DNA of 64,000 bases from Brevundimonas vesicularis (lineage in GTDB: Bacteria > Pseudomonadota > Alphaproteobacteria > Caulobacterales > Caulobacteraceae). Shown here piece after piece: positions 46,127 to 56,708 of the stretch. The translations under genes and the position numbers were made by a program. Numbering within the stretch: position 1 is the first letter of the stretch; every line of letters begins with the position of its first letter. Where the stretch lies: the NCBI RefSeq assembly GCF_027105095.1, contig NZ_CP114278.1:868001-932000 (forward strand), read 5' to 3'. Below the pieces are notes generated by a model. It saw only the letters and a program-made list of their open reading frames with translations. It was not told where the DNA came from and searched no databases.

Positions 46127-46635
46127 GCTTTGCGGGGGCTGGCCTTGCGCTTGACCTCGTCCTTGCGCTCCTCGGCCTCGTCGTCGTCGCCGACCTTTTC
46201 CTCGACCGTAGCCGACAGCCGCTGGAAGACGCCCAGGCCCACCAGAACCAGCACCGAGGCGATCAGCAGGGCGGTGGGATAGAGCAGCTGCGCCACGTCC
46301 TCGCGCGCCGTCTTGAACACCACCACCAGCGCTTCTAGGAACAGGGCGATGACGATGGTCGACAGAAACTTCGTCAGGCTGCGCCGGGCCTCGGCGGCGC
46401 TGCGACGCTCATTCCCGCGCCGCACCTCGTCCTCGAAGATGTATTTGGCCACGTCAAAGACGGCGATGGCGACGATGACGTAGCCCAGCACGTCCAGAAC
46501 CGCGTCGGCGCCGGACTTGTCGGGCGAGCCGATGCCGTGCAGCGCATCCTTCACCCCGAACCCGATCAGGGCCATGGCCGCCAGCAACAGCAGAAGGCTG
46601 GCGAAGGCGAACACCGCCCGGGTCAGATAGGTCAT
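46123..46635 (-). CDS. Four-helix inner-membrane protein, unknown function
   Basis: The 170-residue product has hydrophobic segments near residues 5-24, 42-58, 87-106 and 119-138, with a charged loop containing [18 protein letters not shown] between the second and third. The C-terminal tail is highly charged ([26 protein letters not shown], shown in part). I recognise no family. ATG 46635 is preferred over an open extension because it places the first helix at the N-terminus. It is divergent from hmgA. Confidence 0.65.
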   Translation of the reverse strand: MTYLTRAVFAFASLLLLLAAMALIGFGVKDALHGIGSPDKSGADAVLDVLGYVIVAIAVFDVAKYIFEDEVRRGNERRSAAEARRSLTKFLSTIVIALFLEALVVVFKTAREDVAQLLYPTALLIASVLVLVGLGVFQRLSATVEEKVGDDDEAEERKDEVKRKASPRKA

Positions 46636-46750
46636 GAAAATCCCTCCGCGAGGCCACAGCAACGCGCCAACCGCCAAGCTGTTGCCTGACGGGCAAAGGG
46701 TGACGCTGGCGCCGGGGACGGCTAAACGAGGGAGCATAGGGAGACACGAC

Positions 46751-48046
46751 ATGACGCGATCCAACGCGCCCGCCTACATGACCGGTTTCGGCAATCATTT
46801 CGCGACCGAGGCCGCGCCCGGCGCCCTGCCGGTGGGCCGAAACTCGCCGCAGAAGACGCCGATGGGCCTGTATGCCGAACAGCTGTCCGGCACCGCCTTC
46901 ACCGCCCCGCGCGCCGAGAACCGGCGCAGCTGGCTCTATCGCCTGCGTCCCTCGGCCCAGCATGGACCTTACACCCCCTTCGATCAGGGGCGGGTCCGCT
47001 CCGGTCCGTTCGACGAGACGCCGCCCAATCCCAACCGGATGCGCTGGGACCCGCTGCCGATCCCGCAGGCTGCGACCGACTGGGTCGAGGGGCTGACGAC
47101 ATATGGCGGCAACGGCGAGCCGGACGGCGGGGCCGGGGCGGGCATTCACCTGTATGTCGCCAACCGGTCGATGACCGACCGGGTCTTCTATGACGCCGAC
47201 GGCGAACTGCTGATCGTGCCTCAAGAAGGCGACCATCGCTTCGTCACCGAGTTCGGCGTCATCGAGGCCCAGCCGGGTCACATCGTCCTGATCCCGCGCG
47301 GCGTGCGGTTCCGCGTCGAGGTCGAGGGGGACGTGCGCGGTTATGTCTGCGAGAACTACGGCAGTCCGTTCCGTCTGCCGGATCTCGGCCCCATCGGGTC
47401 GAACGGTCTGGCCAATCCGCGCGACTTCGAAACGCCGGTCGCCGCCTTCGAGGATGTGGATCGCCCGACCGAGTGCGTCCAGAAATACGGCGGGCGCCTG
47501 TGGGCCACGACCTTCGATCACAGCCCGCTGGACGTCGTCGCCTGGCACGGCAATCTGGCGCCCTGCCGCTATGACACGGCGCGGTTCAACACGATCAACA
47601 CCGTCAGCTACGACCACCCCGATCCGTCGATCTTCACCGTCCTCACCAGCCCGTCCGAGACGCCGGGCACCGCCAACATCGACTTCGTCATTTTCCCGCC
47701 GCGCTGGATGGTGGCCGAGGACACCTTCCGCCCGCCGTGGTTCCATCGCAACGTGATGAGCGAGTTCATGGGTCTGGTGACGGGCGCCTATGACGCCAAG
47801 GCCGGCGGATTCGCGCCAGGCGGCGCATCGCTGCACAACCGCATGAGCGGCCACGGCCCCGATCAAGCCAGCTATGACGGCGCGATCAAGACTGAACTGA
47901 AGCCGCACAAGATCGAAAACACCCTTGCCTTCATGTTCGAGACGCGCATGCCTATCCGCGTCACGAAATGGGCGTCGGAATCACCGCAGATGCAGTTCGA
48001 CTACGACGACGTCTGGTCAGGCTTCACCAAAGGACAGATCTCATGA
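46751..48046 (+). CDS. hmgA: Homogentisate 1,2-dioxygenase
   Basis: HmgA opens the ring of homogentisate to maleylacetoacetate in tyrosine and phenylalanine catabolism, using non-haem Fe(II). The 431-residue protein shows the typical [13 protein letters not shown] start, the [11 protein letters not shown] block, and iron-ligand blocks [12 protein letters not shown] near residues 331-342 and [14 protein letters not shown] near 357-370. GGGAG precedes the ATG. No fahA or maiA is visible downstream; a small lipoprotein gene overlaps its stop instead. Confidence 0.96.
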   Translation: MTRSNAPAYMTGFGNHFATEAAPGALPVGRNSPQKTPMGLYAEQLSGTAFTAPRAENRRSWLYRLRPSAQHGPYTPFDQGRVRSGPFDETPPNPNRMRWDPLPIPQAATDWVEGLTTYGGNGEPDGGAGAGIHLYVANRSMTDRVFYDADGELLIVPQEGDHRFVTEFGVIEAQPGHIVLIPRGVRFRVEVEGDVRGYVCENYGSPFRLPDLGPIGSNGLANPRDFETPVAAFEDVDRPTECVQKYGGRLWATTFDHSPLDVVAWHGNLAPCRYDTARFNTINTVSYDHPDPSIFTVLTSPSETPGTANIDFVIFPPRWMVAEDTFRPPWFHRNVMSEFMGLVTGAYDAKAGGFAPGGASLHNRMSGHGPDQASYDGAIKTELKPHKIENTLAFMFETRMPIRVTKWASESPQMQFDYDDVWSGFTKGQIS

Positions 48047-48405
48047 TCCGCATTTCCCTCATCGCCGCCGTCGCTCTGCTGGCCGCCGCCTGCTCGCCCC
48101 AGACCACGAGCACGGCGTCGGATGCGCCGATGCAGAGCGCCAACGCCGCGTCCTGTGCAACGCGCGGCGGCACGATGAAACAGGTCGGGCGGATGCAATC
48201 CTGGCAGTGCGTCATCAGCTACGCCGACGCCGGCAAGCGCTGCACCGACGGCGATCAGTGCCAAGGCGACTGCCGCATCGAGGGCAACAGCGGCGTGGCG
48301 CCGGGGACGGCGGCGGCCGGCGTCTGCCAAGCGACCAGCGACCGCTTCGGCTGCAATACGACGGTCGAGGACGGCAAGGCCGGCCCGACCCTGTGCATCG
48401 ACTGA
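48043..48405 (+). CDS. Cys-rich lipoprotein of unknown function
   Basis: The ATG overlaps the hmgA stop (ATGA). The 120-residue protein has a lipoprotein signal ([18 protein letters not shown]), with the lipobox Cys17, and a periplasmic part with several cysteines spaced as C-x(n)-GKRC, DQCQGDC and GVC/GC, suggesting disulphide bonds. No family is recognised. Its coupling to hmgA is probably positional only. Confidence 0.7.
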   Translation: MIRISLIAAVALLAAACSPQTTSTASDAPMQSANAASCATRGGTMKQVGRMQSWQCVISYADAGKRCTDGDQCQGDCRIEGNSGVAPGTAAAGVCQATSDRFGCNTTVEDGKAGPTLCID

Positions 48406-48418
48406 GAACGCAGGCACG

Positions 48419-48449
48419 AAAAAGCCCCCGTCGTGAACGACGGGGGCTG
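48419..48449 (-). terminator. Intrinsic terminator of the minus-strand lipoprotein gene
   Basis: AGCCCCCGTCGT and ACGACGGGGGCT form a perfect 12-bp stem with a very short loop. On the minus strand it is followed by a run of T, ending the transcript of the gene at 48486-48791. On the plus strand A-residues precede it and no T-run follows. Confidence 0.8.
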
Positions 48450-48485
48450 ATCCACCCGTAAACGGATTTAGTGGGTCGCCAGACC

Positions 48486-48791
48486 TTAGTGGGTCGAAGG
48501 CGTATTGGCGGTGGTCATGCCGCCGTCGGCGTTGCCGGCTTTCTGCTCGACCATGTCGGCCTTGCGGTCCGCGTTTTGCTCGACCTGATCGGCCTTGTCG
48601 TTCAGGGCCTTTTCTTGCGCTTCGTTCGAAGTGGCGGCGGCCTGTGCTTCGAGCTGATCGGCGCGGGCTTCACCCGTCGCTTCGATGGCGTCGGCTTGCT
48701 TTTCAGCGGCCTTGTCGGCGGCGCTTTCACCGCAGGCGGCGACGCCGGCCAGCATGAAGACCGAAGCGGCGGCGATGGCGAACTTCTTCAT
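48486..48791 (-). CDS. Small coiled-coil lipoprotein
   Basis: The 101-residue protein has a lipoprotein signal (KKFAIAAASVFMLAGVAACG) with lipobox Cys near residue 20. The mature part is helical and rich in Ala, Glu, Lys and Gln, with heptad-like repeats such as ADKAAEKQADAIEA and ADQVEQNADRKADMVEQ. It could be an envelope linker or Lpp-like protein, but no family is assigned. AGGAGAGGA precedes the ATG, a very strong ribosome site, implying high expression. Confidence 0.75.
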   Translation of the reverse strand: MKKFAIAAASVFMLAGVAACGESAADKAAEKQADAIEATGEARADQLEAQAAATSNEAQEKALNDKADQVEQNADRKADMVEQKAGNADGGMTTANTPSTH

Positions 48792-48881
48792 TTGAGTTTC
48801 CTCTCCTAGATGGAAACACACAAACGCCACGGTGACGGTTCGGTTCACGCCGCCGTGAGATTTTCGTGATCGCCCGTTGCG

Positions 48882-49853
48882 TCAGCCCTCCGACTGGGCG
48901 AAGGCGACCCGCGCGGCGCCCAGCAGGGCGGCATGTTTGTGCATGATCACCTTGGTCGGAATGTCCTGCATATACTCCTTGAACCGGCCCTTGCGCTCAA
49001 AGCGCTGGCGGAAGGGACTGGCCTTGATGAAGGGCAGGATGCGCGGAACGATGCCGCCGGCGATATAGACGCCGCCGCGCGCGCCGGTGGTCAGGGCGAT
49101 GTCGCCGGCGACCGCGCCCAGGATGGCGCAGAAGCGGGCCAGGGTCGCGCCGCACGGGCTGTTCGGATCGGCCAGTGCCGTTGCGGTGATCTGAGCCGGA
49201 TCGTCGATGTGGGTCTCGCGCCCGTCGATCTCGGCCAGGGCCCGGTGCATGTTCAGCAGGCCCGGCCCGCAAATCAGACGCTCGATCGACACCCGGTCAT
49301 AGCGGCGACGCAGAATGCGCAGGATTTCATCCTCGACCGGATCGCCGGGGGGGAAGCAGGCGTGCCCGCCCTCGGACGGCATGGCCATTTCCTTGCCGGC
49401 CGCATCGCGCACTAGGGCCGAGACCCCGAAGCCGGTGCCGGGGCCGAGCACCGCGACGGTGCAGTGCGGATCGCCGTCGACCGGCCCGCCCAGGCTCTCC
49501 AGCTGGTCTTCCGGCACGATGGGCGCGCCCCAGGCCAGGGCCTCGAAGTCGTTGATCAGCTTGACGGGTTTCAGGCCCAGGGTCTGAAGCTCCGCCTCCG
49601 ACACCTGCCAGGGCGAGTTGGTCAGGTCGATGGCGCCGTCCGTCACAGGACCGGCGACAGCGATCACGCCGCCCGTCGGCTTGACCTCGCAGCCGTCGAT
49701 GAAGGCGGCGACGCCTTCCAGGAAGGTCGGATAGGTCTCGGCCGGGAAGCTGTCGTGGTGGTCCAGCACGGGCTTGCCGTCCACCATGCGAGCCACGGCG
49801 AAGCGGGCGTTTGTGCCGCCGACATCGCCGACGAGAAGGGTCTTGTCATTCAT
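48882..49853 (-). CDS. glk: Glucokinase
   Basis: Glk phosphorylates glucose with ATP to glucose-6-phosphate, the entry to the Entner-Doudoroff pathway. The 323-residue protein has the ATP-binding GDVGGTNARF at residues 9-18, INDFEALAWG near 100-109, the glucose-contact SEGGHACFPP near 160-169 and LGPGTGFGVS, typical of the bacterial Glk family. It is the last gene of zwf-pgl-edd-glk, 30 bp behind edd. Confidence 0.96.
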   Translation of the reverse strand: MNDKTLLVGDVGGTNARFAVARMVDGKPVLDHHDSFPAETYPTFLEGVAAFIDGCEVKPTGGVIAVAGPVTDGAIDLTNSPWQVSEAELQTLGLKPVKLINDFEALAWGAPIVPEDQLESLGGPVDGDPHCTVAVLGPGTGFGVSALVRDAAGKEMAMPSEGGHACFPPGDPVEDEILRILRRRYDRVSIERLICGPGLLNMHRALAEIDGRETHIDDPAQITATALADPNSPCGATLARFCAILGAVAGDIALTTGARGGVYIAGGIVPRILPFIKASPFRQRFERKGRFKEYMQDIPTKVIMHKHAALLGAARVAFAQSEG

Positions 49854-49883
49854 TGGGTCGTTTCCTGCGCTCGGTTCGGTGGA

Positions 49884-51773
49884 TCAGGCGTCCACGGTCC
49901 GATCGACGAAGTTGGGATTGGGCGGGGTGTCGTCGTTGCCGCGCGAACCGGTCGGCAGGGCGAAACAGACCGTCGCCCCCTGCTCGGCCGTCGTGACCAC
50001 ATGGCGGAAGGCGCCGAACAGTTCACGGCCATAGCCCCAGGACGAACCCTCCGCGTTGACGGCGGACCGGGCGGCCAGCGGACGGGCGGTCAGGTCGGAA
50101 ACGCCGACGGTCGTCAGAACCCCGGCCTCGGCGTCCAGGCGGATGATGTCGCCGTCCTGAACATGGGCCAGCGGACCGCCGGCCAGGGCCTCGGGCGAGA
50201 CGTGGATGGCGGCGGGCGTCTTGCCGCTGGCGCCCGACATGCGGCCGTCGGTGACGAAGGCGACCTTGAACCCCTTGTCCTGAATAACGGACAGGGCCGG
50301 CGACAGGCTGTGCAGTTCCGGCATGCCGTTCGCCTTGGGCCCTTGGAAGCGCAGGACCACGACCACGTCGCGGAACAGCTTGCCGTCGCGGAAGGCTTGC
50401 AGCGCGTCTTCCTGGGTTTCGAACACGGCGGCGGGCGCCTCGACGATGCGGTTCTCGGGTTTGACCGCAGAGATCTTGATGACCGCACGACCCAGGTCGC
50501 CCTGAACCAGACGCAAGCCCCCCTCCTTGTCGAAGGGATTGGAGGCCGGGCGCAGAATGTCGAGATCGAGACTTTCCTGGACGCCGTCGCGCCAGACCAG
50601 TTCGCCGTCCACCATCGACGGTTCCTGGAAATAGGCCTGGATGCCCTGACCCATGATGGTCGTGACGTCAGTGTGGATATTGCCCGCCATCGCCAGTTCG
50701 CGGGCGATGAAGGCGACGCCACCGGCGGCCTGGAAGGCGTTCACATCGGCCGAGCCGTTGGGATAGACCCGCGCCAGCAGCGGCGTGACCGACGATAGCT
50801 CGTCCATGTCGGTCCAGTCGATCAGAACCCCTGCCGCCCGCGCCATGGCGACCAGGTGGATGGCGTGATTGGTCGAGCCGCCGGTGGCCAGCAGGGCCAC
50901 TATCATGTTGACGATGGACTTCTCGTCGATGACGTCGGCCATGCGGCACTCGCCGCTGCGCGCCAGTTCGACCGCCCGTTTCGCCGCCGCCGCGGTCAGG
51001 GCGTCACGCAGGCCGGTGTCGGGATGGACGAAGGCGGTGGAGGGCATGTGCAGGCCGCCCAGCTCCATCATCATTTGGTTGGAGTTGGCGGTGCCGTAGA
51101 AGGTGCAGGTGCCGGGCGAGTGATAGCTGCCGATCTCGCTTTCCAGCAGGGTCTGACGATCGACCTTGTTCTGCGCATATTCGGCCCGGACCCGGGCCTT
51201 CTCCGCGTTCGGAATGCCCGACGGCATAGGCCCGGCGGGTGCGAAGACGACGGGCAGGTGGCCAAAGGCCAGGGCGCCCATGAACAGGCCCGGTACGATC
51301 TTGTCGCACACGCCCAGCATCAGGCCGGCGTCGAAGGCGTCGTGCGTCAGGGCGATGCCCGCCGACATGGCGATCAGGTCGCGGCTGAACAGCGACAGCT
51401 CCATGCCGGGACGACCCTGGGTGACGCCGTCGCACATGGCGGGGGTGCCGCCGGCGACCTGGGCCGTAGCGCCGACCTCGCGCACGGCCTTGCGCACCAC
51501 GTCGGGGAAGCGTTCGAACGGCTGGTGGGCCGACAGCATGTCGTTATAGGCGGTGACGATGCCCAGATTGGGCTTGGACCCATCCATCGCGGTCAGCTTG
51601 TCGGCGATCGTCTGGCCCGCGAAGGCGTGGGCCCAGTTGGCGCAGCTCAGCTTGGCGCGTCCGGCGCCGCTGTCTCGGGCCGCGTCCATGCGACGGATGT
51701 AGTCGGCGCGGGTCTCGCGGCTTTTCTCTATGATGCGGGCGGTGACCGCAGCGACCGTGGGATGAAGCGCCAT
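49884..51773 (-). CDS. edd: Phosphogluconate dehydratase
   Basis: Edd dehydrates 6-phosphogluconate to 2-keto-3-deoxy-6-phosphogluconate, the committed Entner-Doudoroff step, using an iron-sulphur cluster. The 629-residue protein shows [19 protein letters not shown] (shown in part), [31 protein letters not shown] and the late [10 protein letters not shown] motif of the IlvD/Edd family. Three cluster cysteines occur in the expected blocks. The ATG with AGGAAGG before it overlaps the pgl stop. Confidence 0.96.
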   Translation of the reverse strand: MALHPTVAAVTARIIEKSRETRADYIRRMDAARDSGAGRAKLSCANWAHAFAGQTIADKLTAMDGSKPNLGIVTAYNDMLSAHQPFERFPDVVRKAVREVGATAQVAGGTPAMCDGVTQGRPGMELSLFSRDLIAMSAGIALTHDAFDAGLMLGVCDKIVPGLFMGALAFGHLPVVFAPAGPMPSGIPNAEKARVRAEYAQNKVDRQTLLESEIGSYHSPGTCTFYGTANSNQMMMELGGLHMPSTAFVHPDTGLRDALTAAAAKRAVELARSGECRMADVIDEKSIVNMIVALLATGGSTNHAIHLVAMARAAGVLIDWTDMDELSSVTPLLARVYPNGSADVNAFQAAGGVAFIARELAMAGNIHTDVTTIMGQGIQAYFQEPSMVDGELVWRDGVQESLDLDILRPASNPFDKEGGLRLVQGDLGRAVIKISAVKPENRIVEAPAAVFETQEDALQAFRDGKLFRDVVVVLRFQGPKANGMPELHSLSPALSVIQDKGFKVAFVTDGRMSGASGKTPAAIHVSPEALAGGPLAHVQDGDIIRLDAEAGVLTTVGVSDLTARPLAARSAVNAEGSSWGYGRELFGAFRHVVTTAEQGATVCFALPTGSRGNDDTPPNPNFVDRTVDA

Positions 51774-52489
51774 CAGCCTTCCTCCGTCCACAAAACTTCA
51801 AGGGGAACACCGGCGGCGATCAAGGCGGCGATGGGTTGGATCTTGGGATCGCCCTGGGCCTGTTCTTCGAAGACGCGACGCTTGGCGGCGCCCTTCAGGC
51901 CCAGGATCACCCGGCCCGCAGACATCAGATAGGGCAGGTTGATCGACAGCCGTTCGAGCGTCGGCGCCATGCCGTCGCGCCCATGCGGCACGCCCAGAAC
52001 GGTCGGCTTCAGCGTCGGCGTCAGCAGGGCCTTCAGCGTCGGGCTTTCGGGGAACATGGAGCAGATATGGCCGTCTTCGCCCATGCCCAGCAGCACCGCA
52101 TCGAACCGCCCGCCGGCATCGGCCAAGGCGTTGGCCGCCACGATGGCCGCGCGGTCCACGGTGACCTCGGGCGTATAGAGCGGGATGAAGCGCGCGGCGG
52201 CCGCCTTGTCCTGAAGAAGCACGTCGCGGATCAGACGGGCATTCGATTCTGGCGAGGTCTCGGGCACATACCGCTCGTCCACCAGGGTCACGGCGAGTTT
52301 GGACCAATCCAGATCGGTCGCCGCCAGGCGGCGGTAGACGGGTGCGGGCGTCGAACCGCCGGGACCGGCGAACAGGGCCTGGCCATGGTCGCGGACGGCC
52401 GCGCCAAGAGTTTCGGCCAGACGCGCGGCGATGGCTTCGGCCCAGGCCTCGACGGAGGCGAAGGCTTCGATGACGGGGGTCTCAGACAT
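51773..52489 (-). CDS. pgl: 6-phosphogluconolactonase
   Basis: Pgl hydrolyses 6-phosphogluconolactone to 6-phosphogluconate between Zwf and Edd. The 238-residue protein belongs to the SOL/DevB type, with VDERYVPETSPESNARL near residues 89-105 and GMGEDGHICSMFP near 136-148, the usual phosphate- and substrate-binding blocks. It overlaps zwf by eight bases and edd by one. Confidence 0.95.
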   Translation of the reverse strand: MSETPVIEAFASVEAWAEAIAARLAETLGAAVRDHGQALFAGPGGSTPAPVYRRLAATDLDWSKLAVTLVDERYVPETSPESNARLIRDVLLQDKAAAARFIPLYTPEVTVDRAAIVAANALADAGGRFDAVLLGMGEDGHICSMFPESPTLKALLTPTLKPTVLGVPHGRDGMAPTLERLSINLPYLMSAGRVILGLKGAAKRRVFEEQAQGDPKIQPIAALIAAGVPLEVLWTEEG

Positions 52490-53942
52490 CGGTCGTATTC
52501 CAGTCGCGGCCGGTCCGCATCATCAGCATGTCGGCGCTGTCGGGACCCCAGGTTCCGGCGACGTAGTTGTCGGGCTTCAGACCGGATTCGGCCCAGGCCT
52601 CGGACACCTCGTCCACCCATTTCCAGGCCTGCTCGGCCTCGTCGCGCCGTACGAACAGGGTCGAATCGCCGGCCATGGCGTCCAGCAGCAGCCGCTCATA
52701 GGCGATGCGGCGGCGCGGTGGGGCGGCGGACTTGCCGTCCACACCCCACGACAGGCTCATCTTGATCGGCTGCAACTGCATGCGCTGATCCAGGCCCGGA
52801 CGCTTGTTCATCACCGTCAGCGAGATGTCTTCCTCGGGCTGCAGCTCGATGATCATCCGGTTGGCCTGAACCTCGCCCCGGTCGTCGCGGTCGAAGATCG
52901 AGTGGGGCACCGGCTTGAACTGGATGACGATCTCGGTGCGCTTCTCGGGCAGGCGCTTGCCGGTCCGCATGAAGAAGGGCACGCCCGCCCAGCGCCAGTT
53001 GTCGATATCGGCGCGAACGGCGACGAAGGTCTCGGTGTCGGACGGCTGGCCGCGCTCCTCGTCATAGCCCTTGGCCGGCTTGCCCTCCGAGACGCCCGCC
53101 ACATACTGACCGCGCGCTGTCACGCGCTCAGCCTCGTCGGGGGTAATCGGACGCAAGGAGCGCAGCACCTTGACCTTCTCGTTGCGCACCGAGTCGGGAT
53201 CCAGGTCGCTGGGCGGCTCCATCGCCACCAGACACAGCAGCTGCAGCATGTGGTTCTGCAGCATGTCGCGCAGGGCGCCGTATTCGTCATAGTAGGGCCA
53301 GCGATCGCCGACACCCACCGTCTCGCCGATCGTGATCTGCACGTGGTCGATGGACAGGTTGTTCCACAGCGGTTCGAAGATCGTGTTGCCAAACCGCAGA
53401 GCGATCAGGTTCTGGACCGTCTCCTTGCCCAGGTAGTGGTCGATGCGGAACACCTGGTTTTCGCTGAAGGCGTGGGCCACGGCGTCGTCGATTTCGAGGA
53501 AGGACTTCAGGTCGCGCCCGACCGGCTTTTCCAGCACGATGCGGCAGTTCTTTTCCGCCAGACCCGCCGCCTTCATCGCCGTGACGATGCGGGCATAGAG
53601 CGAGGGAGATACGGCCAGGAAGGAGGTGACCTCGCCGTCGCCGACCTTGTCCTTCAGCGGCTTGAGGCTTTCGGGCGAGGTGGCGTCGACCGCCAGATAG
53701 TCCAGGCGGGCCTCCATCCGCGACCAGCTGGCCTCGTCCCAGACCTTGTCCGCCTCGGCGCGCGCCTTCACCGCCTCGCGCACCTTGGCGATATAGTCGT
53801 CGGCGCTCTCTTCGGAACGCGCGGCGCCGATGATCTTCAACCCTTCAGGCAGCAGGCCGTCGTGTTCGAGGAAATAGAGCGACGGCAGGAGCATGCGCAT
53901 CGCCAGATCGCCGCCGCCGCCAAACAGAATGAGAGCCGCCAT
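52482..53942 (-). CDS. zwf: Glucose-6-phosphate 1-dehydrogenase
   Basis: Zwf oxidises glucose-6-phosphate to 6-phosphogluconolactone, producing NADPH or NADH. The 486-residue protein has the nucleotide-binding GGGGDLAMRMLLPSLY near residues 8-23, EKPVGRDL near 138-145 and the active-site RIDHYLGKE near 166-174. It heads the Entner-Doudoroff operon. Only 48 bp separate it from the end of the his operon upstream, so either a compact promoter lies there or the genes are co-transcribed; no strong terminator is seen between. Confidence 0.96.
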   Translation of the reverse strand: MAALILFGGGGDLAMRMLLPSLYFLEHDGLLPEGLKIIGAARSEESADDYIAKVREAVKARAEADKVWDEASWSRMEARLDYLAVDATSPESLKPLKDKVGDGEVTSFLAVSPSLYARIVTAMKAAGLAEKNCRIVLEKPVGRDLKSFLEIDDAVAHAFSENQVFRIDHYLGKETVQNLIALRFGNTIFEPLWNNLSIDHVQITIGETVGVGDRWPYYDEYGALRDMLQNHMLQLLCLVAMEPPSDLDPDSVRNEKVKVLRSLRPITPDEAERVTARGQYVAGVSEGKPAKGYDEERGQPSDTETFVAVRADIDNWRWAGVPFFMRTGKRLPEKRTEIVIQFKPVPHSIFDRDDRGEVQANRMIIELQPEEDISLTVMNKRPGLDQRMQLQPIKMSLSWGVDGKSAAPPRRRIAYERLLLDAMAGDSTLFVRRDEAEQAWKWVDEVSEAWAESGLKPDNYVAGTWGPDSADMLMMRTGRDWNTTDV

Positions 53943-53990
53943 GTCTTGTCCCTCGATGATCCCATTTGTCGGGACGCACGCCTTTACGGT

Positions 53991-54610
53991 CTAGCCGCTG
54001 TCTTTGGCCGCTTCCGCTCGCGAGGCCAACACGTCCAGCACGTCCTGAAACACCATGTTACGGGCATGGAGAAGAACGAGCAGGTGATAGATCAAATCCG
54101 CAGCCTCGCTGGCGAGTTCCTCGTCCGGGCCGGCGACGCCGGCCAGAGCGGTCTCTACGCCCTCCTCGCCGACCTTCTGGGCGATGCGTTTGGGCCCCTG
54201 TGCGAGCAGTCGGGCGGTCCAGCTTTCGGACGGATCGGCGGCTGCCCGTTCGGCGATGGTCCGTTCCAGCCGGGCGATCCGACCCAGGCCCGGCGCGTCG
54301 GCCTTTCCGAAACAGCTCGTCCGGTTCAGGTGGCAGGCGTTTCCGACCGGCCTGACGCCCAACACGATGGCGTCGGCGTCGCAGTCGGCCGTGATGGAAA
54401 CGACGTGAAGTCGGTCGCCCGACGTCTCGCCCTTCCTCCAACGCCCCCCGCGCGAGCGGGAGAAAAAGGTGGCCTCGCAGGATGCGATCGTCTCGTCCAG
54501 CGCCGCGCGATCCATATAGGCCAGGGTCAGGACCTGCAGCGTGGCGGCGTCCTGCACCACGACGGGGACCAGGCCGGCGCCCTTGGCGAAGTCGATGGTG
54601 TTCGGGTCGA

Positions 54611-54614
<4 letters not shown>
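53991..54614 (-). CDS. hisIE: Fused phosphoribosyl-AMP cyclohydrolase/ATP pyrophosphohydrolase HisIE
   Basis: This bifunctional enzyme does steps two and three of histidine synthesis. The HisI half has the zinc and magnesium motif TADCDADA with HLNRTSCF near residues 95-101, and the HisE half has [15 protein letters not shown] near 145-159 and [13 protein letters not shown] near 169-181. In most Alphaproteobacteria hisI and hisE are separate; the fused form, and the wording of the HisE block, resemble enterobacterial and xanthomonad HisIE. The GTG start overlaps the hisF stop (GTGA). Confidence 0.94.
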
Positions 54615-55374
<760 letters not shown>

Positions 55375-55378
<4 letters not shown>

Positions 55379-56112
55379 GAGCGTTTGGCCGCCGCGATCG
55401 CCTCGGGCAGGGTGAAGCAGTTCTCGTAGTGCGCGCGTCCGACGATGGCCCCGTGACAGCCCAGCGCCTTCACCGCAGCGATATCGTCCAGCGAGGAAAC
55501 GCCGCCCGAGGCCTGCAACACCAGATCCGGCCGACGGCTGCGGATTTCGGCCAGTAGATCCAGGTTCGGCCCGGTCAGGGCGCCGTCGCGACCGACGTCG
55601 GTCACCAGCAGGTGTTTGGCCGTCCCCTTGGGATAGCGATCCAACGCCTCCCAGAGCGTCATGCCCGAGGACTGGGTCCATCCCTTCAGTGCAGGCACCG
55701 GCACGCCGTCCTCGATCTTGACGTCCAGGGCCAGGGTGATGCGCTCGACGCCGAAGGTTTCCAACCAAGTCGCCACCGTCTCAGGTTGGGTCACCGCCAA
55801 GGAGCCTACGACGACGCGCGACACGCCGGCGTCCAGCAGCTTTTTCACATCGTCGGCGCTGCGCACGCCGCCGCCCGACTGGACCTTGACGTCGATGGCT
55901 TGGGTCAGTTCACCGATCAGAGCATGCTGACGCGCCTCGCCCGCCTCGGCTCCGTCCAGATCGACGATGTGAATCCACTCCGCGCCCTCGGCCGCAAAGG
56001 TCGTCAGGCGGGCGGCCGGCTGCTGGTCGTAATGCGTCACCTGGGCGAAGTCGCCATGCATCAGGCGCACGCAGACGCCGTCCTTCAGGTCGATGGCGGG
56101 GTAGATCAGCAT
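55375..56112 (-). CDS. hisA: ProFAR isomerase
   Basis: HisA isomerises ProFAR to PRFAR, the fourth step of histidine synthesis. The 245-residue (beta/alpha)8 barrel begins [17 protein letters not shown] with the catalytic Asp near residue 8, and has [17 protein letters not shown] and the second catalytic region [16 protein letters not shown]. It overlaps hisH by seven bases and hisF by four, showing tight coupling. Confidence 0.96.
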
Positions 56113-56708
56113 GACAAACTCAGAAAATTCTTGAGGATGGTCGCCCCGGCCTCGGCCGAGCGTTCGGGGTGGAACTGGCAGCCCCAGCGGTTGGCGGATC
56201 GAACCACAGCCGGAACGACGCCGCCATAGTCGGCGCGGGCCAAGGTGGCGGGCCCGTCAGGGCAGACGTAGCCGTGAACGAAATAGGCGTAGGCGCCGTC
56301 GGCGACGCCCTCCAGCAAGGGGTCGTCGCGGTCGCGCGTCAACCGGCTCCAGCCCATGTGCGGCACCGGTAGATCGCCCGCAGGCTTCAGCCGGGTCACC
56401 GCGCCGGGAATGAGGCCCAGCAGATCGACGCCGTCGCCTTCGTCGCTCGATCCGAACAGCAGTTGCTGACCCAGGCACACACCCAGCAGGGGGCGTGGGA
56501 AGGCGCGGATCGTCGCGATCAGACCCAGGTCCGACAGGCGCTTCATGGCGTATCCGGCCGCGCCGACGCCCGGCAGGATCACCCGTTCAGCCTCGGCGAT
56601 CACGGTCGGATCGTCGGTCAGGCGCACGGTCGCGCCCAGCCGCTCCAGCGCGAACTGGACAGAGGCGACGTTGCCGGTGCCGTAGGCGATGACGGCCACC
56701 TCGGTCAC
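56106..56708 (-). CDS. hisH: Imidazole glycerol phosphate synthase amidotransferase subunit
   Basis: HisH is a glutamine amidotransferase that supplies ammonia to HisF. The 200-residue protein has the oxyanion strand ILPGVGAAGYAM, nucleophile Cys78 in GVCLGQQLL, and the His-Glu pair in CQFHPERSAEAG near residues 178-189. The GTG start overlaps the preceding hisB-domain stop as GTGA. Confidence 0.95.
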   Translation of the reverse strand: MTEVAVIAYGTGNVASVQFALERLGATVRLTDDPTVIAEAERVILPGVGAAGYAMKRLSDLGLIATIRAFPRPLLGVCLGQQLLFGSSDEGDGVDLLGLIPGAVTRLKPAGDLPVPHMGWSRLTRDRDDPLLEGVADGAYAYFVHGYVCPDGPATLARADYGGVVPAVVRSANRWGCQFHPERSAEAGATILKNFLSLSC